Source: Aneurinibacillus uraniidurans
GTDB taxonomy: Bacteria; Bacillota; Bacilli; Aneurinibacillales; Aneurinibacillaceae
DNA length: 64,000 nucleotides
Reading direction: 5' to 3'
Assembly (NCBI RefSeq): GCF_028471905.1
Contig: NZ_CP116902.1
Coordinates: 1,276,501-1,340,500, forward strand
Numbering within the stretch: position 1 is the first letter of the stretch; each line of letters opens with the position of its first letter. Below the pieces are notes generated by a model. It saw only the letters and a list, made by a program, of their open reading frames with translations, made no database searches and was not told where the DNA came from. A program made the translations under genes and the position numbers. Shown here one piece after another: positions 37,025-45,594 of the stretch.

Positions 37025-37053
37025 TTGACACTTTTTCTCGTGTTCGGTATGAT
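37025..37053 (+). promoter_or_regulatory. Sigma-A promoter of ylxM-ffh
   Basis: TTGACA (37025-37030), 17 bases, TATGAT (37048-37053). The -35 is consensus and the spacing ideal. It lies 60 bases before ylxM. Confidence 0.8.
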
Positions 37054-37112
37054 TAGTTCCTGTAAAGGATTCAAGCTTTACACTGAACGTCTGGACACGG
37101 GAGATGAATCCG

Positions 37113-37457
37113 ATGCTTGAAGAAACGACACGCATTCATCTGATGTACGACATGTACGGCCCGCTGTTGAAAGAGAGGCAGCGACAGTATTTTGAACTGT
37201 ACTACCGGGACGATTTATCGCTCGGTGAGATTGCCGAACTGCAAAACATTAGCCGTCAGGCGGTGTTTGAACAGGTTAAGCGGGTAGCGAAGATGCTCGA
37301 GGAGTATGAAAGCAAGCTCGGGTTGCTTGGCCGCTATGAGAAGCGGCAGACGCTTCTTACGGAATTGAAAGAAGAATTGTGTCAGGCAGGCAGTGGCGAT
37401 TCTCGTGCCTGTGAGATTACTCGCAAGCTTCTGGCATTAGAAATGGAGATAGATTAG
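37113..37457 (+). CDS. ylxM: YlxM-type helix-turn-helix protein, putative SRP-associated regulator
   Basis: A 114-residue UPF0122 protein that precedes ffh across Firmicutes. It has a sigma-70 region-4-like helix-turn-helix: Y-F-E-L-Y-Y-R-D-D-L-S-L-G-E-I-A, then I-S-R-Q-A-V-F-E-Q-V-K-R near residues 45-56, followed by a charged helical tail. In streptococci YlxM binds Ffh/4.5S RNA and modulates SRP GTPase activity. ATG 37113 fits the GGGAG spacing; ATG 37104 is too close. It has its own promoter and is followed by ffh after 10 bases. Confidence 0.9.
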   Translation: MLEETTRIHLMYDMYGPLLKERQRQYFELYYRDDLSLGEIAELQNISRQAVFEQVKRVAKMLEEYESKLGLLGRYEKRQTLLTELKEELCQAGSGDSRACEITRKLLALEMEID

Positions 37458-37467
37458 GAGGCGGATT

Positions 37468-38817
37468 ATGGCGTTTGAAAGTTTAGCCAGCCGACTGCAA
37501 TCAACATTTGACAAACTTCGCGGCAAAGGTAAGGTAAGCGAAGAAGATGTAACGAAAGCAATGCGCGAGGTGCGCCTAGCCCTCCTCGAAGCAGACGTTA
37601 ACTTTAAAGTCGTCAAAGATTTTGTAAACCGGGTCAAAGAGCGTGCCATCGGGCAGGATGTATTGAAAAGCTTGACACCAGGCCAGCATGTCATTAAAGT
37701 CGTCAACGATGAGTTGACGGAACTGATGGGCGGCGGCCAGAGCAAGCTCGCGGTATCCAATCGTCCACCGACAATCGTAATGATGGTCGGGCTGCAAGGG
37801 GCAGGTAAGACAACGACGACTGGTAAGCTCGCCAACTATTTGCGCGGCAAACAGAACCGTAAGCCGCTTCTTGTCGCATGTGACATATACCGTCCAGCTG
37901 CGATTAAGCAACTTCAAGTGCTCGGCAATCAATTGGATATTCCGGTGTTTGAGATGGGTAACCAGACAAGCCCGGTCGAGATCGCGCGGGCAGCGATTGA
38001 ACATGCGAAAGAACAGCATCTTGATTATGTGCTGATTGATACCGCAGGTCGCCTGCACATTGATGAAGCGCTCATGGGTGAGCTGCAAGAGATTAAAGAG
38101 GTCACGAAGCCGAACGAGATCTTGCTTGTCGTCGATGCGATGACGGGTCAGGATGCCGTGAACGTAGCAGAGAGCTTCAATAATCAGCTCGAGTTGACCG
38201 GCGTTGTCCTCACTAAGCTTGATGGGGATACAAAAGGCGGGGCTGCGCTTTCCGTTAAAGCTGTAACCGGCACACCGATTAAATTTGCCGGGATGGGCGA
38301 GAAGATGGACGCGCTTGAGCCATTCCATCCAGAGCGGATGGCAAGCCGAATTCTTGGCATGGGTGATGTGCTCACGCTCATCGAAAAAGCGCAAGGAGAC
38401 GTGGACGCTGAGAAAGCGAAGGAATTAGAACGGAAAATGCGTAACGCGGAATTTACGTTCGAAGACTTCCTGGATCAGATGGCACAGGTGCGCAAGATGG
38501 GACCGCTTGATGAACTGCTTAACATGATGCCAGGCATGAACAAAATGAAAGGTCTGAAAGATGTCAAAATTGACGATGGGGCGATTGGCCGCGTCGAAGC
38601 GATCATTCGCTCGATGACAATTGCCGAGAAGCAGCAGCCAGAGATTATTAACTCCAGCCGTCGCAAGCGCATCGCCAAGGGCAGCGGTACGACCATTCAG
38701 GAAGTCAATCGGCTGATCAAGCAGTTTGACGACATGCGGAAGATGATGAAGCAGTTCACGAAAATGACCGACAAAGCCAAGAAAAAAGGCGGGTTCAAAT
38801 TCCCGTTTATGGGATAA
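37468..38817 (+). CDS. ffh: Signal recognition particle protein Ffh (SRP54)
   Basis: A 449-residue SRP GTPase. The N domain comes first. The G domain has G-L-Q-G-A-G-K-T-T near 107-115, D-T-A-G-R near 190 and T-K-L-D-G-D near 248. The methionine-rich M domain (about 325-440, with M-M-P-G-M-N-K-M) binds 4.5S RNA and signal sequences. It delivers nascent membrane and secreted proteins to FtsY. AGGAGG lies before the ATG. The 4.5S/scRNA gene itself is not in this window. Confidence 0.97.
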   Translation: MAFESLASRLQSTFDKLRGKGKVSEEDVTKAMREVRLALLEADVNFKVVKDFVNRVKERAIGQDVLKSLTPGQHVIKVVNDELTELMGGGQSKLAVSNRPPTIVMMVGLQGAGKTTTTGKLANYLRGKQNRKPLLVACDIYRPAAIKQLQVLGNQLDIPVFEMGNQTSPVEIARAAIEHAKEQHLDYVLIDTAGRLHIDEALMGELQEIKEVTKPNEILLVVDAMTGQDAVNVAESFNNQLELTGVVLTKLDGDTKGGAALSVKAVTGTPIKFAGMGEKMDALEPFHPERMASRILGMGDVLTLIEKAQGDVDAEKAKELERKMRNAEFTFEDFLDQMAQVRKMGPLDELLNMMPGMNKMKGLKDVKIDDGAIGRVEAIIRSMTIAEKQQPEIINSSRRKRIAKGSGTTIQEVNRLIKQFDDMRKMMKQFTKMTDKAKKKGGFKFPFMG

Positions 38818-38835
38818 CAAATGCTAAATGAAGTC

Positions 38836-38864
38836 TTTTCATTAAGGGATGACTTTGTTATAAT
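38836..38864 (+). promoter_or_regulatory. Sigma-A promoter of rpsP operon
   Basis: TTTTCA (38836-38841), a 17-base spacer and a consensus TATAAT (38859-38864), about 40 bases before rpsP. Confidence 0.65.
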
Positions 38865-38905
38865 AATTAATTAGTGTGTAAACACAATCATGGAGGGAAT
38901 AACAA

Positions 38906-39178
38906 ATGGCAGTAAAAATTCGCTTAAAACGTATGGGTCAAAAGAAAGCTCCGTTCTACCGTGTAGTAGTAGCAGATTCCCGCGCACCGCGCGATGGTCG
39001 TTTCATTGAAGAAATCGGCACATACAATCCAGTAGCACAACCAGCTATCGTTGAAATCAACGAAGAGAAAGCAATGCAGTGGCTTTCTACAGGCGCACAA
39101 CCGACTGATACAGTTCGCAGCCTGTTCCGTAAACAAGGTCTTCTTCAGAAGTTCCACGAAGCAAAACGCCAGAAGTAA
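38906..39178 (+). CDS. rpsP: 30S ribosomal protein S16
   Basis: A 90-residue small-subunit protein. The start [19 protein letters not shown] and [15 protein letters not shown] are nearly invariant in S16. GGAGGG precedes the ATG. It leads rpsP-khpA-ylqD-rimM-trmD, the standard order for maturation and modification factors of the ribosome, followed by rplS. Confidence 0.97.
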   Translation: MAVKIRLKRMGQKKAPFYRVVVADSRAPRDGRFIEEIGTYNPVAQPAIVEINEEKAMQWLSTGAQPTDTVRSLFRKQGLLQKFHEAKRQK

Positions 39179-39207
39179 TGGCATAAACAGGCGGGAGGAT
39201 AAACAGT

Positions 39208-39435
39208 GTGAAATCATTACTTGAAGTGATTGCTAAAGCTCTTGTCGACCATCCCGATTCTGTTGTGATTGAAGAAGTGGCGCAGGGGCGCAACAAGACG
39301 TATCGCCTGTCTGTTCATTCTGATGACATGGGCAAGGTGATTGGCAAACAAGGTCGAATTGCGCGTGCACTGCGTACGGTTGTTGGTGCGAAAGCTCTTA
39401 AAGAGAATGAACGCGTCACAATTGAAATAAGATAA
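39208..39435 (+). CDS. khpA: KH domain RNA-binding protein KhpA (YlqC)
   Basis: A 75-residue single KH domain protein. The R-L-S-V-H-S-D-D-M-G-K-V-I-G-K-Q-G-R-I-A region near residues 33-52 contains the G-K-Q-G RNA-binding loop. In streptococci KhpA pairs with KhpB (Jag/EloR) to bind many RNAs and influence cell elongation and division. GTG 39208 follows GGGAGGA. It lies between rpsP and ylqD, its usual place. Confidence 0.94.
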   Translation: MKSLLEVIAKALVDHPDSVVIEEVAQGRNKTYRLSVHSDDMGKVIGKQGRIARALRTVVGAKALKENERVTIEIR

Positions 39436-39515
39436 CAACGAACAGATAAGTCGGGAGCGGAAACGTTCCCGGCTTTTCTTCCATTTAGCACCTGACTTCT
39501 GGCAGGAGGATGAGC

Positions 39516-39938
39516 ATGCTAACAATTAAGCGAGAGATTAAAGTGCTGATGGTACTTACTGAAGCAGCACGACAAAAGTTGAACGCGGAGCTGTACAGTT
39601 TGCAGAAAAGGTACGAGTTAGAGCTCGAACAGCTTGATTTTCAAGCCAAAAAGTTATTATACGAGGCCCAGCGTAAAGGCCGCGATGCGATTGCCATCGT
39701 AGAGCGCCGTCTTAGCCAGGAAAAAACCGCGCGGGAAGAGAAGCTTGCAGAGATTGCGGTTCGACTTGAACATATCGCATCACTTGCCGATGGAAGTGAG
39801 ATTCCGTACACAACCGTACAGAGCGATGTAGAGATTCGGGTGGGGGATTGCTTTGATGAGCTGATGAATGGAGCGGAGATTGTGCTTGTAGATGGCATTG
39901 TAGCTGAAATTCGCAAAGGAGGAAAACGTGGTGAGTGA
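39516..39938 (+). CDS. YlqD family protein
   Basis: A 140-residue protein of unknown function found between khpA and rimM in Bacillales. The first half is a charged helix, probably coiled coil (about residues 20-90, rich in E, K, R, Q). The second half is beta-like and ends V-A-E-I-R-K-G-G. ATG 39516 is at proper distance from AGGAGG (39504-39509), while ATG 39510 touches it. Its 3' end overlaps the rimM start region by 11 bases, and the rimM ribosome binding site AAAGGAGG lies inside its last codons. Confidence 0.85.
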   Translation: MLTIKREIKVLMVLTEAARQKLNAELYSLQKRYELELEQLDFQAKKLLYEAQRKGRDAIAIVERRLSQEKTAREEKLAEIAVRLEHIASLADGSEIPYTTVQSDVEIRVGDCFDELMNGAEIVLVDGIVAEIRKGGKRGE

Positions 39939-40446
39939 GTTTTATACAGTAGGTAAGCTAGTGAATACCCAGGGAATTCGTGGGGAAGTACGCATTATCT
40001 CAGAAACAGATTTTCCAGAGGAGCGGTACAGAAAAGGACAGGTATTATACTTGTTTCATCCGTCGCTTCCGACCCCGAAGCCATTGACGGTTGCTTCCGC
40101 GCGTCCTCACAAAAATTTCTATATTCTTTCGTTTGAAGGAATTACATCGATCAATGAGGTCGAGAAGTTTAAAGGTGGAGTGCTCAAAGTACGTGCGGAA
40201 GACCGGGGCGAACTTGACGAAGGAGAATTTTATTTCCAGGATATTATCGGGTGCGAAGTGTTTACGGAAGAAGGCGAACGCCTTGGGAAAATTAAAGAGA
40301 TTTTGCAGCCAGGTGCGAACGATGTATGGGTTGTAAAGCCAGATAAAGGACGCGACATTTTACTCCCTTATATTGATGATGTCGTGCGTGAGATCAACAT
40401 TGCAGAGAAACGGATCACCGTCTACCTTCTGCCGGGGTTGGTCTAG
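39928..40446 (+). CDS. rimM: Ribosome maturation factor RimM
   Basis: A 172-residue protein with an N-terminal beta-barrel (V-G-K-L-V-N-T-Q-G-I-R-G-E-V-R near residues 8-22) and a C-terminal PRC-barrel domain (Y-F-Q-D-I-I-G-C-E-V near 102; L-L-P-Y-I-D-D-V-V-R-E-I-N near 147). It binds S19 and helps assemble the 30S head. Tandem GTG codons at 39928 and 39931 both fit AAAGGAGG. It overlaps ylqD and is followed by trmD after nine bases. Confidence 0.95.
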   Translation: MVSEFYTVGKLVNTQGIRGEVRIISETDFPEERYRKGQVLYLFHPSLPTPKPLTVASARPHKNFYILSFEGITSINEVEKFKGGVLKVRAEDRGELDEGEFYFQDIIGCEVFTEEGERLGKIKEILQPGANDVWVVKPDKGRDILLPYIDDVVREINIAEKRITVYLLPGLV

Positions 40447-40455
40447 GAGGAGTCT

Positions 40456-41211
40456 ATGCAAATCGATGTGTTAACATTGTTTCCGGAGATGTTTTCAGGT
40501 GTGCTTGGGACAAGTATTGTTGGCAAAGCCCAGCAAAAAGGGCTTGTTTCCTTTCGCCTGGTGAATTTTCGGGAGTTTTCAGGGAATAAGCATGGGCAGG
40601 TAGATGATATGCCATATGGCGGCGGAGGCGGTATGGTATTGAAAGCGGAGCCGATCTTCCAGGCAGTGGAATCGCTGGTCGAGCCGTCAGCAGGAGAAAC
40701 AAAAGAACCAGCCAAGCGTCCGCGTGTTATTCTCATGTGTCCACAGGGTCAGCGCTACAACCAGAAGCTTGCTGAGGAGCTAGCCGAAGAGGAGCACCTC
40801 ATTTTTATTTGTGGTCATTATGAAGGGTATGACGAGCGCATTCGCGAGCATCTGGTTACCGATGAGATTTCCATTGGGGATTATGTGCTGACGGGTGGAG
40901 AGCTTGCTTCGATGGTCATCATTGATAGTGTTGTGCGCCTGCAGCCGGGAGCGCTGGGCAATGCCCAGTCTGCGATATCGGATTCATATAGTACGGGGCT
41001 TTTGGAGCATCCGCATTATACACGCCCGGCTGAATTCCGAGGCTGGACAGTGCCCGATATTTTGCTATCCGGTCACCATGAAAACATCGAGAAGTGGCGT
41101 CTTGAGGAAGCGGTGCGTCGGACACTTGAACGCCGCCCGGATTTGCTAGAAGCGGACGGCATTAGTGAAGAAATAAAAAAAATTGCCAAACGGTTGAAAG
41201 AGCAGTTGTAA
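40456..41211 (+). CDS. trmD: tRNA (guanine-37-N1)-methyltransferase TrmD
   Basis: A 251-residue SPOUT-fold enzyme that makes m1G37 next to the anticodon and prevents frameshifting. The start [11 protein letters not shown], the D-D[10 protein letters not shown] segment near 49-60, G-H-Y-E-G-Y-D-E-R near 117-125 and [11 protein letters not shown] near 138-148 (the trefoil knot) are all present. Its TAA stop overlaps the -35 element of the rplS promoter. Confidence 0.97.
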   Translation: MQIDVLTLFPEMFSGVLGTSIVGKAQQKGLVSFRLVNFREFSGNKHGQVDDMPYGGGGGMVLKAEPIFQAVESLVEPSAGETKEPAKRPRVILMCPQGQRYNQKLAEELAEEEHLIFICGHYEGYDERIREHLVTDEISIGDYVLTGGELASMVIIDSVVRLQPGALGNAQSAISDSYSTGLLEHPHYTRPAEFRGWTVPDILLSGHHENIEKWRLEEAVRRTLERRPDLLEADGISEEIKKIAKRLKEQL

Positions 41212-41234
41212 CGGGACAGCGGTTATGATATTAT
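41206..41234 (+). promoter_or_regulatory. Sigma-A promoter of rplS
   Basis: TTGTAA (41206-41211), 17 bases, TATTAT (41229-41234). The -35 overlaps the trmD stop. It would give a leader of about 115 bases before rplS. Confidence 0.6.
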
Positions 41235-41244
41235 ACTTTTTGTG

Positions 41245-41345
41245 GGCTTACGCAGCCCTGTGAATAAGATGGTCCTCTTCCTATTTTGAGGTTGCGGCTG
41301 ACATAAGACCGTGGACTTCTCATACGGAATGAACATCTGTTGGAA
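41245..41345 (+). promoter_or_regulatory. L19-type ribosomal protein leader
   Basis: The roughly 100-base leader contains local hairpins, such as GGGCTTACGCAGCCC-like pairing at 41243-41257, and paired segments ending near CATACGG just before the rplS ribosome binding site. Placement and size match the L19 leader known upstream of rplS in low-GC Firmicutes, through which L19 is thought to limit its own expression. I recognise it by context and structure, not covariance. Confidence 0.55.
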
Positions 41346-41358
41346 GGAGTTGAACAGA

Positions 41359-41706
41359 ATGCAACAGATTCTTCGTGAAATTACTCAAGCGAGCCTTAAA
41401 ACTGACGTTCCTAGCTTCCGCCCGGGCGATACAGTACGTGTTCACCTGAAAGTAGTCGAGGGTCAGCGCGAACGTATCCAGGTGTTTGAAGGTGTCGTGA
41501 TCAGACGTCGTGGAGGCGGTATCAGCGAAACATTCACCGTTCGTAAGATTTCTTACGGCGTAGGTGTTGAGCGTACACTTCCGCTGAACTCCCCGAAAAT
41601 CGAAAAAATCGAACTTGTCCGTTACGGTAAAGTTCGCCGTGCGAAGCTTTACTACCTCCGCGATCGCGTGGGTAAAGCAGCGCGTATTAAAGAAATTCGT
41701 CGCTAA
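41359..41706 (+). CDS. rplS: 50S ribosomal protein L19
   Basis: A 115-residue large-subunit protein at the 30S-50S interface. [13 protein letters not shown], the [10 protein letters not shown] segment and the C-terminal R-A-K-L-Y-Y-L-R are standard L19. ATG 41359 follows GGAAGGAG; an open frame upstream to 41311 is the leader. A strong terminator follows directly. Confidence 0.97.
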   Translation: MQQILREITQASLKTDVPSFRPGDTVRVHLKVVEGQRERIQVFEGVVIRRRGGGISETFTVRKISYGVGVERTLPLNSPKIEKIELVRYGKVRRAKLYYLRDRVGKAARIKEIRR

Positions 41707-41710
41707 TGCG

Positions 41711-41744
41711 AAAAGGAGCTTGGATACAAGCTCCTTTTTTGCAG
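41711..41744 (+). terminator. Rho-independent terminator after rplS
   Basis: AAAAGGAGCTTG (41711-41722) and CAAGCTCCTTTT (41727-41738) form a perfect 12-bp stem with a GATA loop, ending in six T residues. Confidence 0.93.
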
Positions 41745-41776
41745 TGTAGCTATAATAAAAAGCGAGGAGAATGTTT

Positions 41777-42334
41777 ATGACAGGACAGGCTTCGCAAAAC
41801 GGAGAAAAGAAAAATGAAGCGTGGGAATGGATGAAGGCTCTTGGAATAGCCATCATTCTTGCGCTAATTATTCGCTCGTTTTTACTCGCTCCGTTTCTCG
41901 TTGATGGCTCGTCCATGATGCCGACTTTAGAGAACGGTGAGCGTCTGATTGTCAACAAACTCGTCTATCATCTACATGGGCCGCAACGCGGAGATATTGT
42001 CGTATTTCATGCCACCGCTACGAAAGATTATATTAAGCGGGTCATCGCAACGGAAGGCGAAACGGTCGAGATGAAAAATGACCAGCTATACATAAATGAC
42101 AAGCCGGTTGATGAACCGTATCTTGCTCAGTATAAACTACAGGCAAAGCAGCAAGGCTATAAGTTGACGGATGATTTTCCGAAACAAAAAATACCTGCGG
42201 GTCATGTTTTTGTAATGGGAGATAATCGCCAGAACAGCCAGGACAGTCGCATTATCGGTCCGGTTGCCGTAAAAGAAATGGTTGGCCGGTCCGAGGTCGT
42301 AATCTGGCCGTATAATAAAATTCGATTCCACTAA
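41777..42334 (+). CDS. lepB: Signal peptidase I
   Basis: A 185-residue membrane serine protease that removes signal peptides from exported proteins. One transmembrane segment spans about residues 19-41. The catalytic serine is S46 in G-S-S-M-M-P-T and the catalytic lysine K87 in Y-I-K-R-V. Box E, G-D-N-R-x-N-S-Q-D-S-R, is near 151. The short, single-span form is the Gram-positive type. ATG 41777 is spaced from GAGGAGA better than ATG 41771. It lies between rplS and rbgA, near ffh and ftsY. Confidence 0.95.
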   Translation: MTGQASQNGEKKNEAWEWMKALGIAIILALIIRSFLLAPFLVDGSSMMPTLENGERLIVNKLVYHLHGPQRGDIVVFHATATKDYIKRVIATEGETVEMKNDQLYINDKPVDEPYLAQYKLQAKQQGYKLTDDFPKQKIPAGHVFVMGDNRQNSQDSRIIGPVAVKEMVGRSEVVIWPYNKIRFH

Positions 42335-42356
42335 TGAGAAATGTAGGTGATGTCAT

Positions 42357-43256
42357 ATGACAATTCAATGGTTTCCGGGTCATATGGCCAAAGCGCGTCG
42401 TCAGGTAACAGAGAAACTTAAATTGATTGATGTTGTCATTGAGCTTTTAGATGCGCGTCTCCCGCTTTCAAGCCGCAATCCGATGATTGATGAGATTGTC
42501 TCAGGCAAGCCGCGTCTCATTTTACTCAATAAATCGGACTTGGCCGATGAAGCGGTAACGAAAGCGTGGGTACAGCACTTCTCCGAACAGGGTGTTCGAG
42601 CCCTTCCGCTTGATGCACTATCGGGACGCGGCGTGAATAAACTGCCGCAGGAGTGCCAGGCGCTTGTTGAAGAGATGATGGAGAAGCGCCGTGCGAAAGG
42701 AATGCAGGATCGGGCTATTCGAGCGATGATTCTTGGCATCCCGAATGTAGGGAAATCATCGCTGATGAACCGTCTGGCCGGGCGCAAAGTAGCGCAGACA
42801 GGAGATCGTCCGGCTGTGACGAAGGCGCAGCAGTGGGTGAAGGTTGGCAAAGTGCTTGAACTACTTGATACGCCAGGGATTCTTTGGCCGAAGTTTGAAG
42901 ATCCGCTTGTCGGACTACGTCTTGCAGCGAGCGGTGCGATCAAAGATGAGATTATTGATTTTCAGGAAGTTGCCTTGTTTGTCGTGGCGTATTTGCAGAT
43001 GCATTATCCGGGGGCACTTGCTTCACGCTACCAGCTTACGGACATTCCAGAGAATAAGATCGAGGTGCTGGATGCGATCGGACGGCGCCGAGGCTGCGTC
43101 GTAAGTGGTGGTCATATTGATTATGATAAAGTGTCGGAACTGATTCTACGCGAGCTGCGTAGCGGCAAGATTGGCACTGTATCTCTTGAACGTCCGCAGG
43201 ATCCATTTACCATTGAGATGGCACGTGTGAGCATGGATGATATTACGCCGTACTAA
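42357..43256 (+). CDS. rbgA: Ribosome biogenesis GTPase RbgA (YlqF)
   Basis: A 299-residue circularly permuted GTPase essential for late 50S assembly in B. subtilis. It begins W-F-P-G-H-M-A-K-A. The G4 motif N-K-S-D near residue 58 precedes the P-loop G-I-P-N-V-G-K-S-S near 125-133, then D-T-P-G near 171. A C-terminal RNA-binding domain follows. It sits before rnhB with a terminator between them, as in B. subtilis. Confidence 0.96.
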   Translation: MTIQWFPGHMAKARRQVTEKLKLIDVVIELLDARLPLSSRNPMIDEIVSGKPRLILLNKSDLADEAVTKAWVQHFSEQGVRALPLDALSGRGVNKLPQECQALVEEMMEKRRAKGMQDRAIRAMILGIPNVGKSSLMNRLAGRKVAQTGDRPAVTKAQQWVKVGKVLELLDTPGILWPKFEDPLVGLRLAASGAIKDEIIDFQEVALFVVAYLQMHYPGALASRYQLTDIPENKIEVLDAIGRRRGCVVSGGHIDYDKVSELILRELRSGKIGTVSLERPQDPFTIEMARVSMDDITPY

Positions 43257-43271
43257 CAGCATACCTTTCAT

Positions 43272-43301
43272 AAAAACGCGCGGCCTGGCTGCGCGTTTTT
43301 G
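43272..43301 (+). terminator. Rho-independent terminator after rbgA
   Basis: AAAAACGCGC (43272-43281) pairs with GCGCGTTTTT (43291-43300) over a 9-base loop; the T run is part of the 3' arm. The A run allows some function on the opposite strand. Confidence 0.85.
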
Positions 43302-43342
43302 TTATAAATGGGAGCAGAAGAGCAAGAGGGGGCTTATTAGAT

Positions 43343-44110
43343 ATGAAGGCAATGACGATAACAGAAGTAAAACAGTGGCTTGCGGAACGGAAAGAACTGA
43401 CGCCTGACGAACAGGCGCACATTCAAGCAGATAGTCGTTCCGGGGTGCAGAATGCGTATAAGCAGTGGCAGCGGGCCCGCACGCGCGAAAAAGCAGACTA
43501 CATGCGCTGGCAGGAGATGAGTGTCATGGAGCAGGAGCTATGGGCGCAAGGATACAAGTATATTGCAGGCGTTGATGAAGTTGGACGCGGCCCACTTGCT
43601 GGTCCTGTTGTGACAGCAGCTGTTATTTTACCTGCTGATTTTTATTTGCCAGGATTGAACGATTCGAAGAAAGTTCCGGCTGCTAGACGTGAGGTGATGT
43701 ACGAAGCCATCATGGAGGGTGCGCTTGCGGTGGCGGTTGCTGGCAATGATAGCAAGGTGATTGATGAGATTAACATTTATCAGGCGACACTTGCTGCCAT
43801 GCGTGAAGCTGTGCTGAACTTGTCGCCTGCACCTCAGATCACACTGAATGACGCCGTTATCATTCCAGGACTTGCAATTGAGCAGAAGAAAATCATCGGT
43901 GGAGACGGTAAAAGCATCTCGATTGCAGCTGCTTCGATTATTGCAAAAGTAGAGCGTGACCGAATGATGAAAGCGTACGACGAGCAATATCCGGGGTATG
44001 GATTTGCCGCTAATATGGGGTATGGAACAGCAGAACACTTGGCTGGTCTGCGCAAGCTTGGTCCATGTCCGATTCATCGGCTAAGCTTTGGTGGTGTATT
44101 ACCGGATTAA
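43343..44110 (+). CDS. rnhB: Ribonuclease HII
   Basis: A 255-residue enzyme that removes ribonucleotides and RNA primers from RNA-DNA hybrids. The active-site run G-V-D-E-V-G-R-G-P-L-A-G-P-V-V is near residues 77-91. D-S-K-K follows near 111, and S-I-A-A-A-S-I-I-A-K-V-x-R-D near 192. An N-terminal helical extension of about 70 residues is typical of Bacillales RNase HII. It is followed after 20 bases by a FliK-like gene. Confidence 0.95.
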   Translation: MKAMTITEVKQWLAERKELTPDEQAHIQADSRSGVQNAYKQWQRARTREKADYMRWQEMSVMEQELWAQGYKYIAGVDEVGRGPLAGPVVTAAVILPADFYLPGLNDSKKVPAARREVMYEAIMEGALAVAVAGNDSKVIDEINIYQATLAAMREAVLNLSPAPQITLNDAVIIPGLAIEQKKIIGGDGKSISIAAASIIAKVERDRMMKAYDEQYPGYGFAANMGYGTAEHLAGLRKLGPCPIHRLSFGGVLPD

Positions 44111-44130
44111 TATGTGAGGGGGAATAGGCT

Positions 44131-45594
44131 ATGATTCAAAACATGTTGATCGGACAGATGCTGGATCAGATTCAGCAGGTTCGGTCATCTGTAATCGAGC
44201 TGAAATCCGGACAGGTGTTTTCAGGTAAGGTGCTGAAGCTATTTCCGGACAATATGGCTACTGTTCAACTTGGTGGGCTTACCGTAACTGCTCGTTTGGA
44301 AACACCGCTTGAACTAGGCCAGCGAACGTGGTTGCAGGTACAGCCAGGTGGTCAGCCTGTTACACTCAAGGTGATCAATCAGCCAGGTCAGCCAAACGTA
44401 GCAGCTGACCCTGGTCTTGAAGGGCTGGCACGCGGTCTAGGGGCATCGGTAAACGAAGAAAACATGAAACTGTTAAAAACACTGGTTGATCAGAATGTGC
44501 CGCTGAAAGCAGATTCGCTACGTGCGTTTCAGCAGGTCATGCGTGAAGTCGGAAACAATCAAGAAACACTGGATGCAGCCATACTTGCGGTTAAAAAAGG
44601 ACTTCCGGTTACGAAAGAAACGGTACTATCCTTGCGCGCTTTTGTAGGCAATACAAGCATAGGCGGCTCGCTTACAAACCTCGCTGATTCACTAGAACAA
44701 GCAGCGCAGCAGCCGCGGGATTTTCCGCCATCGCTTCGGCAGGCAGTAGAGCAGACGCTTCCAGCGCTCCGCAGCGCCCGTACAGCATTAGAGCAGACGG
44801 CAGGGATGTTAGCCGGGAATCGTGAAGTAGCGGATACGGATGGACACACTGCAGGGCAGACGAGTCGTCCGCAGGCTGATGTTTCGGCAGCTAAAGCGGT
44901 TGTGACGGAATTATTTGATCGTCTAGGACTGCGTCATGAGCGCGAACTGGCTTCTTCCCAGCTTACTATGTCATCAGCTTCGTTGCGTGAAGAGAGTGAG
45001 CCGCAACAGGCGGTGTCGCAAAATGTGAAAGCAGCCCTGTTACAGTTGTTGCAGCATGAAGATGCGCACCTGCTTCCGCAGGGAATGCGTGAGCAGATGC
45101 AACAGGCAGTTCACCAGCTTACGGGTCAGCAGTTAATGACAGTAAATACGAATGAGTCAGCATTTGTTCAAGTATCGCTTCAACTCCCGATGCCAGGCAA
45201 TCCGGATGGAGAAAATGCGCTCGTTCAGGTGGAATCGCGCCGCAAAGGAAATGGAGAGCTTGATCCTGATAATTGTCGCCTGTTTTTCTATTTATCCATG
45301 CAAAATATGGGTGAGACGATGCTTGATGTTTCGGTTGTGAATCGGATTTTGTCGGTTCATTTGTACAACGATGAAGAAAAGACCGCGGAGATGGTGAGAA
45401 TGCTGCGTGGTCCGCTGGAAGTTCGTCTGGCTGAACAGGGCTACCGACTTTCTTCGATTCGTGTGTCACCGATACCAGATGAGGGGGCAGGTACATCGAG
45501 CTCGGAACCAACTGCTCCCCAGGGGAAAGCCAGACCGTTTGCATCTCCGTCATCGAGTTTGGCTAATTATAAAGGAGTGGATTTCCGCATATGA
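44131..45594 (+). CDS. YlqG-like protein with FliK-type C-terminal domain
   Basis: A 487-residue protein of unknown function. The N-terminal half is beta-rich near 35-85, then largely helical. The central region (about 185-310) is low-complexity and Q/A/S-rich. The C-terminal 120 residues resemble the flagellar hook-length control domain: F-F-Y-L-S-M-Q-N-M-G-E-T-M-L-D, then R-L-A-E-Q-G-Y near residue 435. B. subtilis has ylqG in the same place. The start codon overlap of the following FlhB-tail gene (four bases) implies they act together, possibly with the flagellar export gate; this is inference. Confidence 0.7.
   Translation: MIQNMLIGQMLDQIQQVRSSVIELKSGQVFSGKVLKLFPDNMATVQLGGLTVTARLETPLELGQRTWLQVQPGGQPVTLKVINQPGQPNVAADPGLEGLARGLGASVNEENMKLLKTLVDQNVPLKADSLRAFQQVMREVGNNQETLDAAILAVKKGLPVTKETVLSLRAFVGNTSIGGSLTNLADSLEQAAQQPRDFPPSLRQAVEQTLPALRSARTALEQTAGMLAGNREVADTDGHTAGQTSRPQADVSAAKAVVTELFDRLGLRHERELASSQLTMSSASLREESEPQQAVSQNVKAALLQLLQHEDAHLLPQGMREQMQQAVHQLTGQQLMTVNTNESAFVQVSLQLPMPGNPDGENALVQVESRRKGNGELDPDNCRLFFYLSMQNMGETMLDVSVVNRILSVHLYNDEEKTAEMVRMLRGPLEVRLAEQGYRLSSIRVSPIPDEGAGTSSSEPTAPQGKARPFASPSSSLANYKGVDFRI

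Noticed and set aside
37576-38394. A 272-codon minus-strand frame across ffh
   Set aside because: Antisense to the highly conserved G domain of ffh; composition is typical of a shadow frame and no promoter or start signal supports it.
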